Assembly: GCA_002368795.1 (NCBI GenBank)
Contig: DFFG01000068.1
Location: forward strand, 1-20,956
Length of the DNA stretch: 20,956 nt
Reading direction: 5' to 3'
Source: Eubacterium sp. UBA3782
Lineage (GTDB): Bacteria > Bacillota > Clostridia > Lachnospirales > Lachnospiraceae
A program made the position numbers and the translations under genes. Of this stretch, positions 1 through 6,665 are shown piece by piece (within the stretch, counting starts at the first letter, position 1; each line of letters starts with the position of its first letter). A model generated the notes under the pieces. The model was not told where the DNA came from, made no database searches, and saw only the letters and a list, made by a program, of their open reading frames with translations.

Positions 1-1
1 C

Positions 2-1177
2 GACGAGGCGCAGCAGCAGGAAGAAGCTGCAGATACGACCACGCAGGCAGACCGGGATCCGGCGATCGAGGCACTGGTGGAGGCAAAGCTGGCGGAGATG
101 ACGCTGGAGCAAAAGATCGCCCAGATGTTTGTGATCGTACCGGAAGCGCTGACCGGGTCAGGGACGGTGACGGCCATCGATGAGATGACCAGAGATGCGC
201 TGTCGTATATGCCCGTTGGCGGTATCTGCTATATGCAGCCGAACCTGACCTCTGCCCTGCAGACGCAGGAAATGCTGCGTGCCTATGAGCAGTACAGCCA
301 GGAGACGATTGGCCTGCCCATGCTTAGCTTTGTAGACGAGGAGGGCGGCGATATTACCCGCATCTCCGGGAACCCGGGCTTTCCGGAGATTCCGTGGATC
401 CCTTCCATGCAGAGCATCGGAGCAGAGGGCAACGTAAATACGGCATATGAGACAGGGGCCCAGATCGGCACATATCTGGCGGAGCTTGGCTTCACCTGTG
501 ATTTTGCGCCGGTGGCGGATGTGCTGTCCAATCCCTACAACGAGATCGTGCAGACCCGTTCCTTTGGTTCGGATCCGCAGCTGGTCTCGGTGATGGCGAT
601 GGCGCTGGCAGACGGGCTGGAATCCAAAGGGATCCTGCCGGTCTACAAGCATTTCCCGGGACACGGAGCAACTGCCGGGGATACTCATGCCGGCTACGCA
701 TACACCGACAAGACCCTGGAGGAGCTGATGGACTGCGAGCTGATCCCCTTCCAGAATGCCATCACTCACGGGGCACAGTTTATCATGATCTCCCATATTT
801 CACTGCCAAATGTGACAGGAGACGATCTCCCGGCGTCGCTTTCTCCTTATATAATGAAGGATCTTTTGAGGGGGCAGCTGGGGTTTGACGGGATCATCAT
901 TACCGACGCTATGAACATGGGCGCGATTGTCGACACCTACGGCTTTGCACCGGCAGCGGAGACTGCGATCGAGGCAGGCGCAGATATGGTGCTGCTTACC
1001 GGCTATCTGGAGGATACCAGGAGCACAGTCATGCAGGCCATCGCGGACGGGCGGATCCCGGAGGAGCAGATCGATGCTTCTGTTCGGCGGATCCTGCGGG
1101 TCAAATATGAGGTGCAGAGGGAGCGATACGGGATCCAGGAGCAGACCTCCCTCGAAGAAATGCAGACCGAAGGCTGA
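2..1177 (+). CDS. Glycoside hydrolase family 3 (NagZ-like beta-N-acetylhexosaminidase), 5' truncated by window edge
   Basis: The reading frame is open to the left edge (first complete codon at base 2), so the true start and any signal peptide lie outside the window. The visible N-terminus is a Gln/Glu/Ala/Thr-rich linker, as expected after the signal or lipoprotein segment of an exported enzyme. It is followed by a GH3 N-terminal TIM barrel. Seen directly: KHFPGHG near base 650, followed closely by GDTH, which fits the NagZ loop that carries the Asp-His acid/base dyad; and ITDAMNMGAI near base 900, whose Asp is the expected nucleophile. The family hydrolyses terminal beta-linked GlcNAc from muropeptides or glycans, so a role in cell-wall recycling or glycan use is inferred. 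The protein ends soon after the barrel, without the second GH3 domain, as in single-domain NagZ enzymes. A DUF218 gene follows after 35 nt, probably in the same transcript. Confidence 0.9.
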   Translation, partial: DEAQQQEEAADTTTQADRDPAIEALVEAKLAEMTLEQKIAQMFVIVPEALTGSGTVTAIDEMTRDALSYMPVGGICYMQPNLTSALQTQEMLRAYEQYSQETIGLPMLSFVDEEGGDITRISGNPGFPEIPWIPSMQSIGAEGNVNTAYETGAQIGTYLAELGFTCDFAPVADVLSNPYNEIVQTRSFGSDPQLVSVMAMALADGLESKGILPVYKHFPGHGATAGDTHAGYAYTDKTLEELMDCELIPFQNAITHGAQFIMISHISLPNVTGDDLPASLSPYIMKDLLRGQLGFDGIIITDAMNMGAIVDTYGFAPAAETAIEAGADMVLLTGYLEDTRSTVMQAIADGRIPEEQIDASVRRILRVKYEVQRERYGIQEQTSLEEMQTEG

Positions 1178-1212
1178 AGGATCCCCGAAGCTTTCCGGCA
1201 GCGGGAGGAAGA

Positions 1213-1956
1213 ATGAGAGAAAAGATATATCTGACACTGGCAGTGCTCTGTGTCCTGTACGGGCTCATGGTCATGATGACAAACTCGGGAACCTGGTTTT
1301 TTGCCGTCTGGTTTGTGATGGCAGCAGGTTTCGGTTTCTTGTTCATCTGTGCCAGGGCAGGCGTATGGACAAAGCTGCCTTTTGTCTGCAAGGGTGTTTT
1401 TCTGGCGGTCGTCGCCGCAGGCATCCTGACGGTCGGCATTACCGGCTTTTGCATTGCCTCAGAGTACAGGGCGAAAGGCGAGAAAAACCTGGATGCGGTG
1501 ATCGTCCTTGGGGCACAGGTCCGGGAATGGGGGCCGAGCATCGTCCTGCGGTATCGTCTGGACACGGCAGCGGCATACCTGAAGGAGAATCCGGATACGG
1601 TCTGCATCGTCACCGGCGCCCAGGGATACAATGAGCCGTGGACCGAGGCGAAGGGCATGGCGGACTATCTGATCGGATGCGGGATCGAAGAGGATCGAAT
1701 CATCCTGGAGGAGAAGGCCACCAGCACGGTGGAAAATATTTTTTACAGCAAGGAATTCCTTGACCCGGAAAATGACCGGGTGGGGATCATCACCAACAAT
1801 TTCCATATGTTCCGGGCACTCCACATCGCAAAGCGGCAGGGGATCCGGAACCTGTGCGGGATCGCATCGCCCTCCGGCCCCATCTACGTACCGAACAACG
1901 TGCTGCGGGAGATGATGGGGATCGTGAAGGACTTTGCGGCGGGAAACCTGGCCTGA
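1213..1956 (+). CDS. YdcF/SanA-type DUF218 membrane protein
   Basis: 247 residues. Three hydrophobic segments at about residues 5-22, 27-46 and 60-83 are followed by a DUF218 domain. Recognisable DUF218 elements are DAVIVLGAQV (94-103), IVTGAQG (132-138), the ILEEKATSTVENIFYSK stretch (164-180) and IITNNFHMFRA (192-202). Members of this family (E. coli SanA, YdcF, ElyC) are linked to envelope integrity and cell-envelope lipid carrier metabolism, but their biochemical activity is mostly undefined. The ATG is preceded by a GGGAGGA Shine-Dalgarno sequence at suitable spacing. The position between a NagZ-like hydrolase and a PlsY-type acyltransferase fits an envelope role. The family assignment is firm; the specific function is not known. 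Confidence 0.88.
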   Translation: MREKIYLTLAVLCVLYGLMVMMTNSGTWFFAVWFVMAAGFGFLFICARAGVWTKLPFVCKGVFLAVVAAGILTVGITGFCIASEYRAKGEKNLDAVIVLGAQVREWGPSIVLRYRLDTAAAYLKENPDTVCIVTGAQGYNEPWTEAKGMADYLIGCGIEEDRIILEEKATSTVENIFYSKEFLDPENDRVGIITNNFHMFRALHIAKRQGIRNLCGIASPSGPIYVPNNVLREMMGIVKDFAAGNLA

Positions 1957-2080
1957 AAAGGAACCCGCCAATACCTGGCTGCCGGCCTTCATGAAACGGA
2001 GCAGAAGCAGGTCAGGGACAGACCAGGGACAGAAATAAGGCAGACGAAGTGACAGACAGATCGAAACAGGAGGTATTACC

Positions 2081-2686
2081 ATGGGCGCAGCGGCAGGATC
2101 GACAGCCATCGGCTACCTTTTCGGATGCTTTCTGACAGCAGTGATCGTGGCAAAGATCTTTGCGGGGAAGGATGTCAGCGAGATCGGCACGGGCAATCCG
2201 GGCATGGCAAATATTATGGCAAGAGTCGGCAAAAAAGCCGGCTTTCTTGTGCTGGCAGGGGATATTCTGAAAACCGTGCTGGCCATTCTTCTGGCATGGG
2301 CCATATTTGGCCGCATGCCTGGCGCACAGCCGGTCCTCTGGGCAGGCTTCGGCGCGATCCTGGGCCACAATTATCCCTTCTGGCGCGGCTTTAAAGGAGG
2401 CAAGGGCGTGACCGTCACCTGCACCTGGGTGATTCTGCTGATGCCGGTCTGGGGAACACTGTGTGCTGTCATCGGAGGGATCCTTACCCTGGCCACCGGC
2501 TATCTGCCTCTTGGCGGTGTCATTATTCCGCTGCTGTGTGTTCCCTTTGGCTTTTTGTTTTATGGCCCGCTGCATGGCTGCCTGCTGCTGATCGCGGCAC
2601 TGATCATGGTAAGCCGCCACTGGCATGGTCTGATCCGGATGGCGCAGGGCATCGAAAAACGGGAATTTGGCAGAGGCAGGAAATAA
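2081..2686 (+). CDS. plsY: PlsY-type acyl-phosphate:glycerol-3-phosphate acyltransferase
   Basis: 201 residues, a normal PlsY length, hydrophobic with several membrane spans. PlsY moves an acyl group from acyl-phosphate to glycerol-3-phosphate, making lysophosphatidic acid at the inner face of the membrane, the first step of phospholipid synthesis. Two family motifs are visible: IGTGNPGMAN (35-44), corresponding to the usual SGSGNPGATN, and GHNYPFWRGFKGGKGV (95-110), corresponding to the conserved glycine- and lysine-rich loop. Motif 1 is slightly divergent (T for S, MAN for ATN), so it may be a second, specialised PlsY; whether another copy exists cannot be seen here. A strong AGGAGGT lies ten bases before the ATG. 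The 124-nt gap upstream shows no good promoter, which favours read-through from the preceding gene. Confidence 0.88.
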   Translation: MGAAAGSTAIGYLFGCFLTAVIVAKIFAGKDVSEIGTGNPGMANIMARVGKKAGFLVLAGDILKTVLAILLAWAIFGRMPGAQPVLWAGFGAILGHNYPFWRGFKGGKGVTVTCTWVILLMPVWGTLCAVIGGILTLATGYLPLGGVIIPLLCVPFGFLFYGPLHGCLLLIAALIMVSRHWHGLIRMAQGIEKREFGRGRK

Positions 2687-2708
2687 CGCACCTGCCCCCA
2701 GATGGCAG

Positions 2709-2769
2709 ACGCGCACAGTGGGAGGTGCTAACGCACCGTGCGCGTTGCGGCAAGAACGCCGAGGCGTTC
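2709..2769 (+). repeat. Tandem hairpin pair between plsY and the M18 peptidase gene
   Basis: Two adjacent stem-loops. The first has outer arms 2709-2716 and 2738-2745 (8 bp perfect) and inner arms 2724-2728 and 2733-2737 (GGTGC/GCACC with a TAAC loop), leaving a 7-nt bulge on the 5' side. The second is GAACGC/GCGTTC at 2754-2759 and 2764-2769 with a CGAG loop. Neither is followed by a T-run, so they are not standard terminators, although they may limit read-through or protect the plsY transcript end. A small dispersed intergenic repeat is another possibility. Confidence 0.5.
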
Positions 2770-2787
2770 CTGAATCCATACGCTGTT

Positions 2788-2816
2788 TTGGCATTTATAA
2801 CCTAAAATCATATAGA
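2788..2816 (+). promoter_or_regulatory. Candidate sigma-A promoter for the M18 aminopeptidase gene
   Basis: TTGGCA at 2788-2793 and TATAGA at 2811-2816, separated by 17 bp. The transcript would start only about 14 nt before the ATG at 2837, so the Shine-Dalgarno GGAGAGAG would sit at the very 5' end. This closeness lowers confidence. Confidence 0.45.
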
Positions 2817-2836
2817 AAAACGGAGAGAGAAAACAG

Positions 2837-4147
2837 ATGATTCTTCAGAAGATGCTGGATCGGATCGAGAAAAGCCCCACGAGCTTTCACGTGGTGGAAA
2901 ACCTGCGGCAGGAGATGCTGGAGGCCGGATTTACGGAGCTTTACGAGAAGGGAGCTTGGACGATCGTTCCCGGCGGCCGTTATTTTGTCACCAGAAACGG
3001 CTCCTCGATGATCGCTTTTGTGATGCCGGAGGAGGAGCCGCAGGGCTTCATGATCATAGCGGCCCATCCGGATTCACCGGCGCTGCGGATCAAGGAATAT
3101 CCCGAGATCGAGGTGCCTGGCTATTATGTCAAGCTCAATGTGGAAAAATACGGCGGTGCGCTTCTGTCGACCTGGTTTGACCGTCCGCTTTCCGTGGCAG
3201 GAAGAGTGGTGCTGCGGGAGGAACTGCCGGATGGCAGCGAGCAGCTGCGCACCTGTTTGGTCAACATCGATCGTGATCTGCTGATGCTGCCGTCTCTGGC
3301 GATCCATATGGACCGGGAGGCAAACAACGGCCATGCCTGGAGCGTCCAGAAGGATATGCTGCCGCTCTTTGGCGATGCCGCGGCAAAAGGAAACTTCCGG
3401 AAAACGATCGCCGAGGCCTGCGGGGCAGAGGAGAAGGATGTCCTTGGGGCGGATCTTTTCATTTACTGCCGAAACAAACCGGTGATCTGGGGCGCAGACG
3501 AAGAATTCTTTTCTGCGCCGAGACTGGATGATCAGGAATGTGTGTGGACCTCCTGGGAAGCCCTCAGTACCTGCAGGCCCCGCACTCATGTGGCTGTGCA
3601 GGCGGTACTGGACAACGAAGAAGTGGGAAGCGGCACAAAACAGGGAGCAGCATCCACCTTCCTGGCGGATGTGCTTCGGCGGATCGTTCTTGCCCGGGGC
3701 GGAAGCGAAGAGCAGTATTGCCGCCTGCTGGCAAGCAGCTTCATGGCGTCCGAAGACAATGCCCATGCATTCCATCCCAACCACGGGGAAAAGGCTGACC
3801 CGGTCAACCGGCCGGCCATGAATGGCGGTATCGTCATCAAGCACAGCGCAAATCAGAAGTATGCGACTGACGCCGTGGCCGAGGCAGTCTGCCGGATGAT
3901 CGCCGGAAAGGCCGGCGTGCCCATCCAGGTATTTACCAATCATTCCGACCGTCCCGGCGGCTCTACCCTGGGCAACATCTCCAATACCCAGGTGTCCCTC
4001 GATACGGTGGATATCGGCCTTGCCCAGCTGGCGATGCACTCCGCCTTTGAGACAGCCGGAACGAAGGATCCGGAATATATGGTCCGCTTTGCGGAAAGCT
4101 TCTATACGAGCAGCTTCTGCAGGGAAGGAGACAGGATCGTCCTGTAG
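2837..4147 (+). CDS. M18 family aminopeptidase (aspartyl aminopeptidase-like)
   Basis: 436 residues, normal for family M18. These are dinuclear zinc aminopeptidases in the cytoplasm that remove N-terminal residues, often acidic ones, from peptides. Expected metal ligands are visible in order: His in AAHPDSPALR (about 75-84), Asp in APRLDD (near 230), the catalytic Glu pair in DNEEVGSGTKQGA (259-271), Asp in SEDNAHAFHPNHG (305-317), and His in the C-terminal AMHSAFE. The block PVNRPAMNGGIVIKHSANQKYATD (about 322-345) is also typical of M18. The start is supported by GGAGAGAG eight to ten bases upstream. A strong terminator follows, so it appears to be a single-gene unit. Substrate preference cannot be read from the sequence. 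Confidence 0.93.
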   Translation: MILQKMLDRIEKSPTSFHVVENLRQEMLEAGFTELYEKGAWTIVPGGRYFVTRNGSSMIAFVMPEEEPQGFMIIAAHPDSPALRIKEYPEIEVPGYYVKLNVEKYGGALLSTWFDRPLSVAGRVVLREELPDGSEQLRTCLVNIDRDLLMLPSLAIHMDREANNGHAWSVQKDMLPLFGDAAAKGNFRKTIAEACGAEEKDVLGADLFIYCRNKPVIWGADEEFFSAPRLDDQECVWTSWEALSTCRPRTHVAVQAVLDNEEVGSGTKQGAASTFLADVLRRIVLARGGSEEQYCRLLASSFMASEDNAHAFHPNHGEKADPVNRPAMNGGIVIKHSANQKYATDAVAEAVCRMIAGKAGVPIQVFTNHSDRPGGSTLGNISNTQVSLDTVDIGLAQLAMHSAFETAGTKDPEYMVRFAESFYTSSFCREGDRIVL

Positions 4148-4191
4148 AGCGGTGAATCAGCTGTACTATCAACTATCTAATTGCTTTTTTT

Positions 4192-4224
4192 AATCCGAAG
4201 CGTGTCTCATGCTTCGGATTTTTA
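4192..4224 (+). terminator. Rho-independent terminator after the M18 aminopeptidase gene
   Basis: Perfect 10-bp stem AATCCGAAGC (4192-4201) / GCTTCGGATT (4211-4220) with a 9-nt loop, running into a T-run at 4219-4223. Confidence 0.88.
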
Positions 4225-4341
4225 ATGCCGTCAGCCGGACAGCATCCGTGGATGGAGCCTGGCTGTTTTCTTCTGCCGGGACAAGGCGCAGGGGGATAAG
4301 GAAAAAGAATAGCAGTATGTGAAAAAAAACACAAAGTCACC

Positions 4342-4370
4342 TTGACTTGGCAAAACCGTTGCCATATACT
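4342..4370 (+). promoter_or_regulatory. Near-consensus sigma-A promoter with built-in palindromic operator, driving the SDR gene
   Basis: TTGACT at 4342-4347 and TATACT at 4365-4370, exactly 17 bp apart. The whole spacer is a palindrome: TGGCAA (4348-4353), five bases, TTGCCA (4359-4364). Placement between -35 and -10 is a classic repressor position. The cognate regulator is not encoded in this window. Confidence 0.85.
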
Positions 4371-4419
4371 GAGAACGCAAACAAAGTTAGACAAATCAAT
4401 CCAGAGAGAGGTGGTTGAC

Positions 4420-5193
4420 ATGCAGAATTATTTTGATCTTACCGGACGTGTTGCAATCGTTACCGGTGCTTCCACAGGACTTGGCGTACAGATGGCAAAG
4501 GCTTTGGCAAACCAGGGCTGCAACATCGTGTGCGTCGCCAGAAGACAGAACCTTGTCGAGGAGAATGCAAAGGCTATCGCCGAGGAGTTCGGTGTAAAGG
4601 CTGTAGGTATTCCCTGTGACATCACAGACACTGCAAAGGTAGAAGAGACCGTAAAGAAGGTCATGGAGATCTTCGGCCGCATCGATATCCTGATCAACAA
4701 TGCCGGAACCGGCGCTGTTGCTCCGGCTGAGGATATCACAGACGATCAGTTCAACAACGAGCTGGCGATCGATCTTGGCGGAACCTTCAAATTTGCCCGT
4801 GCCGTTGCCAAGCAGGCCATGATTCCCGCAGGCTTCGGACGAATCATCAACATCGCTTCCATGTATGGTCTGGTCGGCAACAAGATCGCACCCGCTTCTC
4901 CCTATCATGCAGCAAAGGGCGGCGTCGTCAATCTGACCCGTGCACTGGCAGCAGAGTGGGGCGACAAGGGCATCACCGTCAATGCGATCTGCCCCGGCTA
5001 CTTCTATTCTCCGCTGACCGTTGACACCCTCAACTCCGAGTTCTTCCAGAATTATGCAAAGACCATGATTCCGGAGGCACGCTACGGCAACGAGGGCGAG
5101 CTTGATTCCGCAGCCATCTTCCTGTCAGCTCCGGCATCCAGCTATGTCAACGGCGTCATCCTTCCGGTAGACGGCGGATACACCTGCATGTAA
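4420..5193 (+). CDS. Short-chain dehydrogenase/reductase (gluconate 5-dehydrogenase / KduD-like)
   Basis: 257 residues, classical SDR. Seen directly: cofactor loop TGASTGLG (15-22), NNAG (93-96), catalytic Ser in INIASMYG (near 147), YHAAK (162-166) as the YxxxK pair, and the C-terminal VNGVILPVDGGYT. The Arg pair after the second strand (near 41-42) hints at NADP(H), though this is only an indication. The overall pattern resembles gluconate 5-dehydrogenase and 2-keto-3-deoxygluconate dehydrogenases, but SDR substrates cannot be assigned from sequence alone; sugar acids, polyols or steroids remain possible. The ATG at 4420 is chosen because AGAGAGGTGG sits just upstream and because a longer in-frame TTG at 4342 is the -35 box. 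Arginine codons are mostly CGT/CGC/AGA rather than the CGG common in neighbours, suggesting high expression. It is a single gene behind its own regulated promoter. Confidence 0.88.
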   Translation: MQNYFDLTGRVAIVTGASTGLGVQMAKALANQGCNIVCVARRQNLVEENAKAIAEEFGVKAVGIPCDITDTAKVEETVKKVMEIFGRIDILINNAGTGAVAPAEDITDDQFNNELAIDLGGTFKFARAVAKQAMIPAGFGRIINIASMYGLVGNKIAPASPYHAAKGGVVNLTRALAAEWGDKGITVNAICPGYFYSPLTVDTLNSEFFQNYAKTMIPEARYGNEGELDSAAIFLSAPASSYVNGVILPVDGGYTCM

Positions 5194-5236
5194 TACCCGC
5201 AGTGCCAGAAGCCTGCGCTCACAGCGTGTGCACTTA

Positions 5237-5252
5237 TGTGGAGAAATCCACA
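5237..5252 (+). other. Small GAAA-tetraloop hairpin downstream of the SDR gene
   Basis: TGTGGA/TCCACA, 6 bp perfect, closed by a GAAA (GNRA) tetraloop. It lies 44 nt after the SDR stop, with only four T shortly after. It could be a weak terminator or a 3'-end stabiliser; no better terminator is visible here. Confidence 0.4.
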
Positions 5253-5308
5253 GCGGCTTTTGGCGGACAGGATAATCCAATCTCAATCTAAATAAAGTGT
5301 GCTGCAGC

Positions 5309-5487
5309 AAAGGCTGCCGTGCAAAACCATCTCGTGCATAACTATTCTTTCGGGAACCGCTCTCGCTTTGTCCTCGCGCAGCGGTACTAAGTCGGAATCT
5401 GAAAAAAAGATTCCTCCTAGTACCGGCGCTGCGGATATTCCCTTCAGAATGGTTATGCACGATTTTGGGTTTCGCGCGGCAGCCTTT
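5309..5487 (+). repeat. Long imperfect inverted repeat (MITE-like or large hairpin)
   Basis: The arms run 5309-5400 and 5408-5487 around a 7-nt A-rich loop (GAAAAAA). The outer 10 bp match perfectly (AAAGGCTGCC / GGCAGCCTTT). Further matched blocks are TCGTGCATAAC (left) with GTTATGCACGA (right), ATTCT with AGAAT, CGCAGC with GCTGCG, GGTACTA with TAGTACC, and GGAATCT with AGATTCC at the tip. The left arm carries about 15-20 extra bases in its middle. No clear target-site duplication and no transposase gene are visible. Short frames through it (for example 5299-5646) have no recognisable domain and are not considered genes. Transcribed, it would fold into one very long stem. Confidence 0.8.
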
Positions 5488-5491
5488 TATG

Positions 5492-5596
5492 CTCGATTTG
5501 CATTCCGGGGCAGCCTCTTTTCTTTGTTCGATCTGCATTCCGGGGCAGCCTCTTTGGTTTGTTCGATCTGCATTCCGAGGCAGCCTCTTTTCCTGT
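5492..5596 (+). repeat. Three 35-bp tandem direct repeats
   Basis: Units at 5492-5526, 5527-5561 and 5562-5596. The shared core is TCGATYTGCATTCCGRGGCA followed by GCCTCTTT. Units differ at only a few positions. The period is not a multiple of three, which argues against coding. Each unit contains GGCAGCCT, the same motif as the right end of the preceding inverted repeat. The rest of 5194-5744 holds no gene that can be supported. Confidence 0.85.
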
Positions 5597-5695
5597 CCGG
5601 TATACTTTTACGCGGCAGCTTCCGCACCTTCCCTAGATGCAGGTAGACAATTGCCGTTTTTTCCTCTAAACTGTTGTCGTGATCGAAAAACTACA

Positions 5696-5723
5696 GGCTG
5701 CCCGCGCTTTCTTCGCGGCAGCC
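5696..5723 (+). repeat. Hairpin with the same GGCTGCC/GGCAGCC ends, just upstream of the AAA+ gene
   Basis: GGCTGCCCGCG (5696-5706) pairs with CGCGGCAGCC (5714-5723), with one bulged C and the loop CTTTCTT. The arm sequence repeats the terminal motif of the inverted repeat at 5309. It lies 21 nt before the AAA+ ATG and would sit in its 5' leader if transcription begins upstream. Confidence 0.6.
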
Positions 5724-5744
5724 AGAGAAAATGGAGCATAATGC

Positions 5745-6665
5745 ATGGAAGATAAATATCTGTTTCTGGAGCAGCAGAATGTCGATCCGTATCTTGTGGA
5801 GGCCCTGAAGGGCTGGGCAGCAAAGTATCCCGTGGACGAGGAGGTGGAAAAGCGGGTATCCGCACCGCCGATTCCTTTCTATGGAAGAGAGATCCTGGAG
5901 GGGGCGATCGCGGCCCTGCTGCAGGGGGAAAATCTCCTGCTGACCGGCGCCAAGGCCACCGGCAAAAATGTCCTGGCGGAGAACCTGGCCTGGCTGTTTG
6001 GCCGTCCGGTCTACAATGTATCCTTCCATGTCAACACCAGCAGTGCAGAGCTGATCGGCACGGACACCTTCCTGAACAATGAGGTGCAGCTCCGGCGCGG
6101 GATTATCTACCGCTGTGCCCAGTACGGCGGCTTCGGCATTCTGGATGAGATCAATATGGCCAGAAATGACGCGGTATCTGTCCTGCATGCGACACTGGAC
6201 TATCGCCGCAGCATCGATGTTCCGGGCTATGACTACATCGACCTTCACCCGGCGACCCGGTTTATCGGCACGATGAACTACGGCTATGCCGGCACCAAGG
6301 AGCTGAACGAGGCGCTGGTCTCCCGTTTCCTTGTCATCGATATGCCGGCCCAGACCGAGGATACGCTGAACTATATCCTTGAGAAGATGTTCCCCGATAT
6401 GCGGGAAAAGGCCAGGGAGCAGTTTGCCGGCCTGTTTCTGGATATCCAGCTCAAGGCAGAAAACGGCGAGATCTCCACAAAGAGTCTGGATCTGCGCGGC
6501 ATGGCAGCTGCCATCGGCACGGTCCGGCAGGGCCTTGGGCCGGCTGCAGCGGTCCGCATGGGCATTACCAACAAGTGCTTCGATATTTTTGAGAAGGAGA
6601 TCGTCGAGGATGTGGTGAAGACCAGGATCCCCGCAGACTGGAAGAGAGAGGACGTGTTTGCGTGA
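5745..6665 (+). CDS. MoxR-type AAA+ ATPase (NorQ/CbbQ-like partner of a VWA protein)
   Basis: 306 residues, a normal MoxR length. Such ATPases act as cytoplasmic chaperones with a VWA protein to remodel or insert metal into a client complex. Domains seen: Walker A GAKATGKN (68-75), Walker B ILDEINMA (132-139), sensor 1 in FIGTMNYG with Asn178, and a probable arginine finger in ELNEALVSRF (Arg194). The Walker A ends in Lys-Asn, where Ser or Thr normally coordinates magnesium. This is unusual, although Walker B and sensor 1 are intact. The ATG has a GGAG about eight bases upstream. The stop codon overlaps the GTG start of the next gene (GTGA), so the two proteins are translationally coupled. 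No NorB/NorC, Rubisco or chelatase gene is nearby, so the client is unknown. Confidence 0.87.
   Translation: MEDKYLFLEQQNVDPYLVEALKGWAAKYPVDEEVEKRVSAPPIPFYGREILEGAIAALLQGENLLLTGAKATGKNVLAENLAWLFGRPVYNVSFHVNTSSAELIGTDTFLNNEVQLRRGIIYRCAQYGGFGILDEINMARNDAVSVLHATLDYRRSIDVPGYDYIDLHPATRFIGTMNYGYAGTKELNEALVSRFLVIDMPAQTEDTLNYILEKMFPDMREKAREQFAGLFLDIQLKAENGEISTKSLDLRGMAAAIGTVRQGLGPAAAVRMGITNKCFDIFEKEIVEDVVKTRIPADWKREDVFA

Noticed and set aside
927..1634. 235-codon + strand frame overlapping the GH3 and DUF218 genes
   Set aside because: Out of frame with both well-supported genes, Arg/Ser/Gly-rich, no motif.
4342..4419. Upstream TTG start for the SDR gene
   Set aside because: The TTG is the -35 element of a near-consensus promoter; the ATG at 4420 has the ribosome binding site and fits SDR N-termini.
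5492..5596. Possible CRISPR array
   Set aside because: The three 35-bp units are directly adjacent with no unique spacers, and no cas genes are nearby.
5299..5755. Two overlapping + strand frames (115 and 96 codons) across the repeats
   Set aside because: They run through an inverted repeat and 35-bp tandem repeats whose period breaks the frame; no ribosome binding site or domain; repetitive low-complexity translation.
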